Positions 50,953 to 59,336 of a stretch of DNA of 64,000 bases are shown here, in pieces. Position 1 is the stretch's first letter. Every line of letters begins with the position of its first letter. The notes beneath the pieces are model-generated. The model saw nothing but the letters and a program-made list of their open reading frames with translations, had not been told where the DNA came from and made no database searches. A program made the position numbers and the translations under genes. This DNA comes from Mobilibacterium timonense (GTDB lineage: Bacteria; Bacillota; Clostridia; Peptostreptococcales; Anaerovoracaceae): contig NZ_FUHN01000006.1 of the NCBI RefSeq assembly GCF_900155555.1, positions 124,001 to 188,000 of the forward strand, written 5' to 3'.

Positions 50953-51689
50953 TGAAGAAAGTATATGAGAGAACAAAGGGCATCATTCCAGGTGCCGTAT
51001 CAGGTTTCTGCCCTGGCTGCATGCACAGTACGATCCACAAGCTCATCGGCGAGGTAGCCGAGGACCTTGGTAAGCTGGACAAGCTGGTACGTGTAGAGGG
51101 CGTTGGATGCTGCGGACTGGGACAGTTCTACGTTACCCACGACGAGACCATCGCAGCTCACGGAAGAGCGTGTGCAGTAGCTACAGGTATCAAGAGATCA
51201 TCCCCTGACTCACTGGTATACACATATCAGGGAGATGGAGACCTGGCTTCCATCGGACTGGCGGAGACGATGTCCGCTGCAAACAGAGGCGAGAACATCA
51301 CCGTTATCTTCGTAAACAACGGAATTTACGGAATGACTGGAGGACAGATGGCTCCTACGACTCTGATCGGAATGAAGGCTACAACTGCTCCTAACGGACG
51401 TGACCCTAAGGAGCACGGATATCCAATGCACATGTGCGAGATCCTGAACCAGCTGAAGGCTCCTGTTTATCTGACAAGAGTTTCCTGCGACACACCTCAG
51501 CACGTTATCCAGACCAGAAAGGCTATCAAGAAGGGCTTCCAGAACCAGCTTGACGGAAAGGGATTCTCCATGATCGAGATCATGACTTCCTGCCCTACAA
51601 ACTGGGGCATGAGCACTCTTGACGCCGTCAAGTTCCTGCAGGAGGACATGATGGCAGAGTTCCCTCTGGGCACGATCAGAGATAATTAG
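50952..51689 (+). CDS. vorA: 2-oxoacid:ferredoxin oxidoreductase, beta (thiamine-binding) subunit
   Basis: 245 residues. FCPGCMHSTIHKLIGE and VEGVGCCGLGQFYVTHDE lead to the thiamine diphosphate motif GDGDLASIGLAETMSAANRGENITVIFVNNGIYGMTGGQMAPTT (GDGD...NN). The ATG overlaps the alpha stop by one base, with AAGGAGG inside the end of that gene. Catalytic partner of the alpha subunit. Confidence 0.92.
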   Translation: MKKVYERTKGIIPGAVSGFCPGCMHSTIHKLIGEVAEDLGKLDKLVRVEGVGCCGLGQFYVTHDETIAAHGRACAVATGIKRSSPDSLVYTYQGDGDLASIGLAETMSAANRGENITVIFVNNGIYGMTGGQMAPTTLIGMKATTAPNGRDPKEHGYPMHMCEILNQLKAPVYLTRVSCDTPQHVIQTRKAIKKGFQNQLDGKGFSMIEIMTSCPTNWGMSTLDAVKFLQEDMMAEFPLGTIRDN

Positions 51690-51699
51690 GAGGTAAAGC

Positions 51700-52248
51700 A
51701 TGGAAAGAAATTTGATGGTAGCTGGCTTCGGCGGCCAGGGAGTTATGACCATGGGAAAACTTCTGTCTCAGGCGACATGTGATGCCACAGACCTGAACGT
51801 TACGTTCTTCCCATCTTATGGAGCTGCTATGAGAGGCGGCACCGCTAACTGCTACGTTGTTATCTCTGATGAAGAGATCGGAGCTCCTGTAAGCAACTCC
51901 GTAGACGACCTGGTAGTAATGAACGGTCCTTCACTTCACAAGTTCCTTCCTAACCTCAAGCCAGGCGGGACACTGTTCATCAACAGCTCTATCGTAAAGG
52001 ATCCTATCGAGAGAGACGACATCACAGTCGTTTCCGTTCCTGTAACAGAGATGGCTCTGGAGATGGGAAATGCAAGGATCCTGAACATCATCATGCTGGG
52101 TGCATACGTTGGATACACAAAGGCAGTAGAGCCTGATGTAATCACAAAGGGCATCCACCACAAGTTCGAGAACAAGCCAAAGGTTATTCCGATCAACGAC
52201 AAGGCCTTCGAGACAGGTCTGGAGATCGGAAGAAACTGGGGAAAGTAG
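51700..52248 (+). CDS. vorC: 2-oxoacid:ferredoxin oxidoreductase, gamma subunit
   Basis: 182 residues. The gamma-domain signature is MVAGFGGQGVMTMGKLLSQA, then FFPSYGAAMRGGTANCYVVISDEEIGAP. It begins 11 bases after the beta gene with TAGGAGGT. Last gene of the operon, followed by a terminator. Confidence 0.92.
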   Translation: MERNLMVAGFGGQGVMTMGKLLSQATCDATDLNVTFFPSYGAAMRGGTANCYVVISDEEIGAPVSNSVDDLVVMNGPSLHKFLPNLKPGGTLFINSSIVKDPIERDDITVVSVPVTEMALEMGNARILNIIMLGAYVGYTKAVEPDVITKGIHHKFENKPKVIPINDKAFETGLEIGRNWGK

Positions 52249-52274
52249 TCTGAGATACGACCACGGCTTTCGGC

Positions 52275-52301
52275 GGCGCCCTCCCTGAGGGCGTCGTTTT
52301 T
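52275..52301 (+). terminator. intrinsic terminator of the oxidoreductase operon
   Basis: GGCGCCCTC pairs with GAGGGCGTC (one G-T), loop CCT, then G and T5. Confidence 0.8.
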
Positions 52302-52351
52302 GCGTGGTGACACATCACAGTTTCTTCTCACTATCGCCACCCGCCTTCAGC

Positions 52352-52380
52352 TTGAAAGAACAGGGCCTATCTCTTATAAT
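52352..52380 (+). promoter_or_regulatory. promoter of the small membrane protein/metG region
   Basis: TTGAAA (52352-52357), 17-base spacer, TATAAT (52375-52380). A leader of about 65 bases precedes the first gene. Confidence 0.8.
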
Positions 52381-52453
52381 GAATACTAGCTCAATACGGA
52401 ATAACATGCGGGACATGGCATGTGTGTCATAGTTGACTCTAAGGAGGTTTGAT

Positions 52454-52675
52454 ATGACAAGGAAAGAGAAAAAGGCTCTGGCCGAGGCCAGGAAAGAAGA
52501 GAGGAAGCAGTATGCGGCAGTCAAGACCACTCTGAGAGTTCTGGGCATCGGACTGCTGGCAGGCGCTGTTATCGCTGTAGCGACAAAGAAAGTATTTGAC
52601 GACATTTTCGTAGGAGAAGACTGGTCTGACGTAGACTGGGGCGAAGACGAGGACGAGGATTACAGCATCGACTAG
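52454..52675 (+). CDS. small membrane protein with acidic tail
   Basis: 73 residues, function unknown. Very basic N-terminal helix (TRKEKKALAEARKEERKQ), one membrane helix (about 24-42, VLGIGLLAGAVIAVA) and an acidic tail (VGEDWSDVDWGEDEDEDYSID). AAGGAGG at 52440-52446 sets ATG 52454. Same plan as the protein at 32115. It precedes metG by 58 bases and may be co-transcribed. Confidence 0.75.
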   Translation: MTRKEKKALAEARKEERKQYAAVKTTLRVLGIGLLAGAVIAVATKKVFDDIFVGEDWSDVDWGEDEDEDYSID

Positions 52676-52733
52676 GTGCTGTCCTGCCCTGGATGAGCCT
52701 GGACAGAAATCTAATTTGGAAGGAAATCATCAT

Positions 52734-54332
52734 ATGACGGAGAAAAGATCCAAGGGTACTTATTACATTACAACACCGATATACTATCCCAGTGACAAGC
52801 TTCACATCGGGCACACTTACTGCACCGTGATGGCAGACGCCATGGCCAGGTTCAAGCGGCTCAGCGGATACGATGTGAGGTTCCAGACCGGTACCGACGA
52901 GCACGGTCAGAAGATCGAGCAGAAGGCCATAGAGGCGGGGATAACTCCACAGGAGTACGTCGACAGGGTGGTAGCCACCATCAAGAGACTGTGGAACACC
53001 ATGGAGATAAGCTATGACGACTTCGTGAGGACCACGGAGCCGAGACATACCGAGAAGGTCCAGAAGATCTTCATGAAGATGTACGAGGCCGGAGATATCT
53101 ACAAGGGAGAGTATGAAGGCTGGTACTGCACACCGTGTGAGTCCTTCTGGACTGAGTCACAGCTGGTTGACGGAAAGTGCCCTGACTGCGGCAGGCCTGT
53201 GAAAAAGATGTCCGAGGAGGCGTATTTCTTCAGGCTGTCCAAGTACTCTGACAGGGTCCTCGAGCTTTTGAAGAACGGAACGTTCCTTCAGCCTGAGTCG
53301 AGAGCCAACGAGATGATATCCTTCGTCGAGCAGGGCCTGGAAGATCTGTGCATATCCAGATCCTCATTCACGTGGGGGATCCCTGTTCCGATCGACACCA
53401 ACCACGTGATCTACGTGTGGCTGGATGCCCTGACGAACTACATCACCACCCTCGGCTACCCTGACGAGTGCGGAGAGGAGTATGAGAAGTACTGGCCGGC
53501 AGACGTTCATCTGGTGGGCAAGGAGATAGTACGCTTCCATTCCATCATATGGCCGGCGATGCTCATGTCTCTGAACGCACCTCTTCCTAAGCAGGTGCTG
53601 GGCCACGGCTGGCTCCTCATCGACGGTGGCAAGATGTCCAAGTCCAAGGGGAACGTGGTGGATCCGGAGATCCTCATAGACCGCTACGGGATCGACGCCC
53701 TGAAGTACTTCCTCCTGAGGGAGTACACATTCGGGCAGGACGGTGTCTACACCAACGAGGTGATGCTCAAGAGGATCAACTTCGACCTGGCCAACGACCT
53801 TGGAAACCTGGTATCCAGAACGGTCTCCATGATCGAGAAGTACTGCGGCGGGGTTGTGCCTGAGGCGAAGACCGAGGACGAGCACAGCAAGGAGCTGAGA
53901 GAGATCGCCACGGGAGCCGCCGACAAGGTGGACGCCTATATGGACGAGTTCCAGTTCAACATGGCTCTTGACTCCATCTGGGAGATCATCAGAAGAGCAA
54001 ACAAGTACATAGACGAGGAGACCCCTTGGATCCTGGCGAAGGACCCTGAGCAGAAGGATCAGCTGGACACGGTAATGAGGTATCTTGCGGAGAGCCTCAG
54101 GATCGTCAGCATCCTCATCGTTCCGTACATGCACACGACGTCCGAGAGGATGAGAGAGCAGCTCGGCATAGCGGAGGAGCCTGTGGAGTGGGAGAACGCC
54201 TTCAAGTTCTTCAACCTGCCTGATGGCACCAAGGTGAAGAAGGGGGATCAGCTGTTCCCGCGTCTGGACATCGAGAAGGAGCTGGCGGCTCTGGAGGAGA
54301 TCCATCAGAAGAAGCTGGCGGAGAACGCTTAA
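52734..54332 (+). CDS. metG: methionyl-tRNA synthetase
   Basis: 532-residue class I synthetase charging tRNA-Met. HIGHTYC near residue 24, a zinc knuckle CTPCESFW...CPDCGRP, and KMSKSKGN near residue 300. It lacks the C-terminal tRNA-binding domain found in forms of about 640 residues, so it is the short type. GGAAGG lies upstream of ATG 52734; a TTG at 52716 is also in frame. No T-box is visible upstream. Confidence 0.96.
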   Translation: MTEKRSKGTYYITTPIYYPSDKLHIGHTYCTVMADAMARFKRLSGYDVRFQTGTDEHGQKIEQKAIEAGITPQEYVDRVVATIKRLWNTMEISYDDFVRTTEPRHTEKVQKIFMKMYEAGDIYKGEYEGWYCTPCESFWTESQLVDGKCPDCGRPVKKMSEEAYFFRLSKYSDRVLELLKNGTFLQPESRANEMISFVEQGLEDLCISRSSFTWGIPVPIDTNHVIYVWLDALTNYITTLGYPDECGEEYEKYWPADVHLVGKEIVRFHSIIWPAMLMSLNAPLPKQVLGHGWLLIDGGKMSKSKGNVVDPEILIDRYGIDALKYFLLREYTFGQDGVYTNEVMLKRINFDLANDLGNLVSRTVSMIEKYCGGVVPEAKTEDEHSKELREIATGAADKVDAYMDEFQFNMALDSIWEIIRRANKYIDEETPWILAKDPEQKDQLDTVMRYLAESLRIVSILIVPYMHTTSERMREQLGIAEEPVEWENAFKFFNLPDGTKVKKGDQLFPRLDIEKELAALEEIHQKKLAENA

Positions 54333-54345
54333 GAAACTGCGGAGA

Positions 54346-54378
54346 GGATCCCGGGGAACGACCTGGGGTCCTTTTTTT
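54346..54378 (+). terminator. intrinsic terminator of metG
   Basis: GGATCCC pairs with GGGGTCC (one G-T) across a 12-base loop, followed by T7. Confidence 0.8.
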
Positions 54379-54448
54379 CATAAGGAAAAACTGCGGCAGC
54401 ACCGAAAGGCCGACGCTGCAGGGGAACAGAACACTGAAGAGGGAATTT

Positions 54449-55282
54449 ATGCTTTTTGACGCACACACACATCTGAACTTCGGGGAATTCACGCCGGAAT
54501 ACAGAGCACAGCTAGCCGGGGAGATAGAGGCTTCCGACCTTTCGTACATCATCGACTCCGGCGATTCGGTGGAGTCCTCCCGCCAGGCGGTGGAGGACAG
54601 CGCCAGGTATCCGTGGTGCTACGCGGCAGTCGGCCTGCATCCGGACCAGGCCCCGGGGTATACGGACGAGATGCTCGATGAGATAGAGCAGCTGGCCGGT
54701 GAGCCGAAGGTGCAGGCCATCGGGGAGATCGGGATGGATCTCCACTACGGCAGGGATTCTAAGGAAAAGCAGATCGAGCTCTTCCGGAAGGAGATCCGCA
54801 TGGCCAACCGGCTCAGGCTGCCCATACAGATCCACACGAGGGACGCGGACCGGCTGACCATGGACATCCTCATCGAAGAGGGCGCGTTCAGCGACGAAAG
54901 GAAGGGCTGGTTCCCGGAAAAGGTCCTTGAGGACGGGCGGAAGGTGGCGGACCCGAGGGTGCAGTTGCACTGTTTCTCGGGGTCTGCAGAGTTCGCAATG
55001 GAATACGTGAGGCTGGGGGCCATGATATCCGTGGGCGGCCCGGTCACATTCAAAAACGGCAGGAAGACCGTGGAGGTCGTCCAGACGGTGCCTCTCGACC
55101 ATCTGCTCTCCGAGACCGATGCACCGTATCTTACGCCCGTCCCGTACAGGGGCAGGGAGAACAAGCCGTATTACGTGGAGCACGTGGTGCGGAGGGTCGC
55201 CCTGCTGAAGGGCCTGGAATACGAGGCGGCGGCCCGCAGGCTGACGGAGAACGGAAAGACTTTTTTCAACATCGATGACTGA
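54449..55282 (+). CDS. tatD: TatD-family metal-dependent deoxyribonuclease
   Basis: 277-residue TIM-barrel hydrolase. Metal ligands: FDAHTHLNF at the start, IGEIGMDLHY, LPIQIHTRDAD, LHCFSGSAEFA and the late SETDAPYL. Relatives cut DNA 3' to 5' or act on RNA ends. There is an insertion near residues 140-170 (SDERKGWFPEKVLEDGRKVADPR) relative to the usual 255-residue form. It is followed by tilS after 15 bases, one operon. Confidence 0.92.
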   Translation: MLFDAHTHLNFGEFTPEYRAQLAGEIEASDLSYIIDSGDSVESSRQAVEDSARYPWCYAAVGLHPDQAPGYTDEMLDEIEQLAGEPKVQAIGEIGMDLHYGRDSKEKQIELFRKEIRMANRLRLPIQIHTRDADRLTMDILIEEGAFSDERKGWFPEKVLEDGRKVADPRVQLHCFSGSAEFAMEYVRLGAMISVGGPVTFKNGRKTVEVVQTVPLDHLLSETDAPYLTPVPYRGRENKPYYVEHVVRRVALLKGLEYEAAARRLTENGKTFFNIDD

Positions 55283-55297
55283 CGGGGAGCGTTTTCC

Positions 55298-56800
55298 ATG
55301 AACGAAAAGAAAAATTACATCCTCAGGGCCATGTTGGATACAGGGCTGATACGAGAGGGACAGGCGATCGTGGTGGGGTTTTCCGGCGGGCCGGATTCTC
55401 TCACGCTCCTCACCGGGCTCCATCTGCTCTCGGAGGAGCGCGGCCTTGGCCTGAGACTGGTGGCGGTCCACGTGAACCACATGATCAGGGGCGCCGCAGC
55501 GGATGAGGACCAGCGCCGTGCGGAGGAGATGTGCAGGGAAATGGGGATCCGGTGCAGATCATATGTGCGGGATTGCCCGGGATACGCCGCGGAGCACGGA
55601 ATGACCGAAGAGGAAGCCGGGCGGCAGATACGATATGGCCTTTTTCTGGAGACCGCCAGGGAGCTGGAGAAGGAGACCGGCCGCCGTCCCTCCATCGCCG
55701 TGGCTCACAACGCCGACGACCAGAGCGAGACCGTGCTATTCCGCATAATACGGGGCACCGGCGTCCGTGGACTGTCCGCCATGGCACCGTCCAGGGACAT
55801 TGAAGGGTACGATCTAATCAGGCCGCTCCTGGCCGTGAGTCGCAAGGATATCGAGTCTTACATCGGGGAGCAGGGGCTGGAGCCCTGCGTGGACAAGACG
55901 AATTTCCAGGATGAGTATTCAAGGAACCATCTGAGGCTGATGGTGATCCCAGACATCGAAAAGAACATGAATCCCGGTTTCCGTGAGAACCTCCGGAGAC
56001 TGGCCGACAACGCCAGGGACGACGAGGATCTGCTCGCTGCGATGGCAATGGAGGCCTTTGAAAAGATGAGGCTCGCCGATCGTGAGACGGCGGATCTCGA
56101 GGAGACGTGCGAGGGGGCGGAATCTCGCGAAATTCAGATCGACGCCAGGCAGTTCGCGGACTGCCACAGGGCGCTCCAGAGCCGTATATGTCGCGGGATA
56201 TTCCAGTTGCTGGCCATCGAAGAGGGCTTTTCCAGGAACATCATGGGGGAGATCGCTTCCGTGGCTGCATCGCCGAACCCTTCGGCGGAGCTCGACCTGC
56301 CGGGCGGCTGCACGGTAAGAAGGAGATACGACCGCCTGATCTTTTCCGGTGCCTCCGAAAGGAACGGGATTGGGGCGCGGGGCGAAGTTTCTGTTTCTGT
56401 TGTCGCTTCGCCCGACGATGTTCCGTCGCCTGAAAAAGGACAGATAATCGCGGCCTTCGACCTCGAGGCACTTAAGAAAAAATACCCGGATCCCCTTTCG
56501 GCATTGGAGATCCGGAACCGCAGGCCTGGCGACTTCATTGACATCGGCACTGGGCGCAAGAAGATCCAGGACATGCTCGTGGACATGAAGGTGCCGCGGG
56601 AGTATCGCGATCAGGTCAGGATGGCGGCCATAGGCAGCGAGGTGTTGTGGATCCTGCCGGACGAGAGGATGACATCCGGACCACTGAGCAGAAAAGGGAG
56701 GTTTTCAGGTGCTTATAAGGCCGAACCTGGGCAGGCAAGCGTAGTGCTGGCGCTGGTACTTATGCGTGTCATGTGTTTCACGGAGGATGTTTCAAATTGA
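55298..56800 (+). CDS. tilS: tRNA(Ile)-lysidine synthetase
   Basis: 500 residues. The N-type ATP pyrophosphatase PP-loop VVGFSGGPDSLTLL lies near residues 26-37; HVNHMIRGAAADEDQ and HNADDQSETVLFRIIRGTGVRGL follow. The C-terminal part has RRPGDFIDIGTGRKKIQDMLVDMKVPREYRD, the substrate-binding domain. It changes C34 of tRNA-Ile(CAU) to lysidine, an essential step. Confidence 0.95.
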   Translation: MNEKKNYILRAMLDTGLIREGQAIVVGFSGGPDSLTLLTGLHLLSEERGLGLRLVAVHVNHMIRGAAADEDQRRAEEMCREMGIRCRSYVRDCPGYAAEHGMTEEEAGRQIRYGLFLETARELEKETGRRPSIAVAHNADDQSETVLFRIIRGTGVRGLSAMAPSRDIEGYDLIRPLLAVSRKDIESYIGEQGLEPCVDKTNFQDEYSRNHLRLMVIPDIEKNMNPGFRENLRRLADNARDDEDLLAAMAMEAFEKMRLADRETADLEETCEGAESREIQIDARQFADCHRALQSRICRGIFQLLAIEEGFSRNIMGEIASVAASPNPSAELDLPGGCTVRRRYDRLIFSGASERNGIGARGEVSVSVVASPDDVPSPEKGQIIAAFDLEALKKKYPDPLSALEIRNRRPGDFIDIGTGRKKIQDMLVDMKVPREYRDQVRMAAIGSEVLWILPDERMTSGPLSRKGRFSGAYKAEPGQASVVLALVLMRVMCFTEDVSN

Positions 56801-56848
56801 TGTGAGATGCGTTATAACGCACCTATTGATGTTACGATCGGCGACATG

Positions 56849-56888
56849 AAAAAACAGGCTCCCCCTTCAAAAAGAAGGGGAAGCCTGT
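56849..56888 (-). terminator. intrinsic terminator of the Tm-1-like operon
   Basis: On minus, ACAGGCTTCCCCTTC pairs with GAAGGGGGAGCCTGT (15 bp), loop T5, then a T run. It ends the minus-strand pair at 56931-59089. Confidence 0.9.
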
Positions 56889-56930
56889 GAACCAGAATAT
56901 TGACCCAAACCTAACCTTTAACCACAAAAC

Positions 56931-57761
56931 CTACCTTGTGATGGACTTGAAATCAGCAGTCTGCTGCTTGATCGACCTTTCGGCAGCAAGTCTCTCGATG
57001 GAGGAGGCTCCGAAGAATCCGTTGATTTCAGGGATCTTCTCAATAATATAAGCAGCATCAGCAGGCTCTGCAATAGGACCACCGTGGCAGATGACCAGAA
57101 CATCCGGGTTTACCTTCCTCGCTGCTGCAATGATGTCCTTGATGATCGGAACACAGTCATCCAGAGTCTTAGTTGTCTTTGCACCAATGGTTCCCTTTGC
57201 TGTCAGACCCATGTGAGCAACGATAATGTCTGCGCCAGCCTCAGCCATGGCAGCAGCCTGATCAGGATCGAAAACATAAGGGCATGTGAGCATATCCAGC
57301 TCATGAGCCTTTCTGATCATTTCTACCTCAAGACCATATCCCATGCCCGTCTCCTCCAGGTTCTGACGGAATGTTCCGTCGATCAGACCAACGGTAGGGA
57401 AGTTCTGAACACCGCTGAATCCCTGGTCTTTCAGCTGCTTCAGGTAAATATCCATGACCCTGAACGGATCTGTCCCGCAAACGCCGGCCAGAACAGGAGT
57501 GTCCTTAACTACAGGAAGGACCTCAGCACCCATTTCAACAACGATCTGGTTAGCGTCACCGTAAGAAAGCAGTCCGGCCAGAGAACCACGTCCGGCCATT
57601 CTGTAACGGCCGGAGTTGTAGATGATCAGAATGTCAGCACCCCCTGCCTCTGAGCTTTTTGCGGTAATTCCTGTGCCTGCGCCTACGCCGACCAGAATGT
57701 GGCCCTTTGCCAGCTGCTCTTTGAATCTTGCGATGTTTTCAGCTCTTGTTAAAGTGTTCAT
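56931..57761 (-). CDS. phosphoenolpyruvate hydrolase-like TIM-barrel protein (Tm-1 C-domain type)
   Basis: 276 residues, TIM-barrel. Recognisable blocks are [87 protein letters not shown] and VICHGGPI. These fit the phosphoenolpyruvate hydrolase-like family, which also makes up the second half of plant Tm-1. No true reaction is known. GGAGGCAAAGT precedes ATG 57761. It lies 128 bases after the UPF0261 gene on the same transcript. A paralogue forms the N-terminus of the divergent regulator. Confidence 0.85.
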   Translation of the reverse strand: MNTLTRAENIARFKEQLAKGHILVGVGAGTGITAKSSEAGGADILIIYNSGRYRMAGRGSLAGLLSYGDANQIVVEMGAEVLPVVKDTPVLAGVCGTDPFRVMDIYLKQLKDQGFSGVQNFPTVGLIDGTFRQNLEETGMGYGLEVEMIRKAHELDMLTCPYVFDPDQAAAMAEAGADIIVAHMGLTAKGTIGAKTTKTLDDCVPIIKDIIAAARKVNPDVLVICHGGPIAEPADAAYIIEKIPEINGFFGASSIERLAAERSIKQQTADFKSITR

Positions 57762-57889
57762 ACTTTGCCTCCGTTTAAATATCAATAGTTATTGGTTACT
57801 GAAAAAAACGTTTCATTGTTCGAACTGCCCGGGACTGCCCGCTATAGAGCTTGTCCGGTCAGTGTTCCGTTTGCCCTGCTCCCAGAAGA

Positions 57890-59089
57890 CTACAGCATGG
57901 AGATCAGCTTCTTTGCTGCAGCAACAGCAAACTCCGGATCGTTGATATCTGTATCCATCTCAATTACTTCCACATTATCTCCGACTTCGGATCTCAGTGT
58001 GTTGAAGAGTGCCTGATCTGCTTCAGGATCATAGAATGGTCCGCCTTCAACATCGATGGCAGAAACCCCTTTAAGAGGAAGCATGAGAGCAGTTTTTCCC
58101 TTTGCCTGGTTCATGCGGACTGCCAGTTCGTGACCGATCTGATGAAGCTCTTCAGAGGTGGTCCTCATGAGAGTGACCGTAGGATTGTGTTTATAGAGGT
58201 TCCTGTCCTTGAATTTTGAAGGAACTGTGTCCATTGGACCGAAGTTGACCATGTCCAGCGCACCTGCAGATACCACCTGAGGAATGCCCTTTCTTCCAGC
58301 GGCAGTGAGCCTGTCAGGTCCTGCGTTCAGGACGCCTCCAACCACCTGGTCGCACCATTCTGTGGTGGTCAGATCCAGGACACCTTTTATAAAGCCCTGA
58401 TCGATAAGGGATTCCATGCATCTTCCGCCCGTTCCTGTGGCGTGGAACACAAGTACTTCATAGCCTTGTTCTTCGAGGTAAGCCTTCGCGGCCTTTATGC
58501 ATGGTGTGGTCACACCGAACATGGTTGCGGCCAGAAGAGGCTTGCCGTCATTTTCAATTTCTTTGCGGTTTTCCACCATTCCGGCTATGGCATTTGCAGC
58601 ATTGCTGAAAATAACCTTGGAAACATCGTTCAGTCCTTCCACATCTACGACGGAAGGCATCATGACGATATCGCTGGTCCCCACGTATGGGGAAGTGTCT
58701 CCGGAAGCCATGGTGGAGACCATTACTTTTGGCACTCCCAGAGGCAGGGCCTGCATAGCTGGTGTAGCAAGAGAAGTGCCTCCTGAACCGCCAATGGAAA
58801 TGATCCCGTCAAATTTTCCCTGGGCATAAAGCTGGGGAATAAGAACCTTCGCACCTCTGGAGAGGACGTCAGTTGCAGTTGCCCGGTCCTTTCTGGCAAC
58901 TATGGCCTTCATATTTTCCCCAACGGCAGATGCAATCTGATCGCTGCCGATATCAGGCTTAACTACAGGATCGAAAACGCCTGTGTTAATGCAAAGGGTG
59001 GCCAGCCCCCGTTCCTCAATGCACTCTCTGATAAATTGCAGCTCACGGCCTTTTGTATCAAAGGTGCCCACAATAGCAACAGTTTTCAA
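57890..59089 (-). CDS. Tm-1-like ATP-binding (UPF0261) protein
   Basis: 399 residues. Starts at TTG 59089 (LKTVAIVGTFDTKG, translated M), since AAGGAGGTGG lies 7 bases upstream; in-frame ATG codons further up have no such site. Motifs: VGTFDTKGRELQFI, ISIGGSGGTSLATPAMQALPLGVPKVMVSTMASGDTSPYVG, FHATGTGGRCMESL and FNTLRSEV near the end, all of the UPF0261/Tm-1 N-domain family. Biochemical role unknown. It is transcribed first, with the TIM-barrel gene downstream, mirroring the domain order of the fused plant protein. Confidence 0.88.
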   Translation of the reverse strand: MKTVAIVGTFDTKGRELQFIRECIEERGLATLCINTGVFDPVVKPDIGSDQIASAVGENMKAIVARKDRATATDVLSRGAKVLIPQLYAQGKFDGIISIGGSGGTSLATPAMQALPLGVPKVMVSTMASGDTSPYVGTSDIVMMPSVVDVEGLNDVSKVIFSNAANAIAGMVENRKEIENDGKPLLAATMFGVTTPCIKAAKAYLEEQGYEVLVFHATGTGGRCMESLIDQGFIKGVLDLTTTEWCDQVVGGVLNAGPDRLTAAGRKGIPQVVSAGALDMVNFGPMDTVPSKFKDRNLYKHNPTVTLMRTTSEELHQIGHELAVRMNQAKGKTALMLPLKGVSAIDVEGGPFYDPEADQALFNTLRSEVGDNVEVIEMDTDINDPEFAVAAAKKLISML

Positions 59090-59133
59090 AGAATACCACC
59101 TCCTTGAATCGATATAGGTAATCATCAGCATAT

Positions 59134-59167
59134 CTGCTCAAAGTTCCGGGACGGAACATAATGAGCA
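59134..59167. repeat. nested inverted repeat upstream of the UPF0261 gene
   Basis: CTGCTCA (59134-59140) and TGAGCAG (59161-59167) enclose GTTCCG-GGA-CGGAAC (59143-59157), almost on one centre. It starts 45 bases upstream of the TTG start, so it could be a leader hairpin or an operator. Confidence 0.65.
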
Positions 59168-59275
59168 GAAATAATAATCTCCAGTCCCACTGCTCTTTGC
59201 GGAACGTTTCACAACTGCATTGTATCCCGTAAAGTACATAATAAAAATGTAATTTGAATATTGAAACTTGTGCTT

Positions 59276-59303
59276 ATGCAATATTTTTGCTTTAAAATTG
59301 CAT
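59276..59303. repeat. inverted repeat upstream of the AraC-type fusion gene
   Basis: ATGCAAT (59276-59282) and ATTGCAT (59297-59303), perfect 7-base arms with a 14-base spacer, 34 bases before the regulator start. Possible autoregulatory site. Confidence 0.45.
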
Positions 59304-59336
59304 ATAGAAATAAAAGGGGAAGGCAGGTGCTGATCA

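Noticed and set aside
52381-52733. T-box leader for metG
   Set aside because: No T-box sequence and no terminator between the promoter and metG; a small gene occupies most of the stretch.
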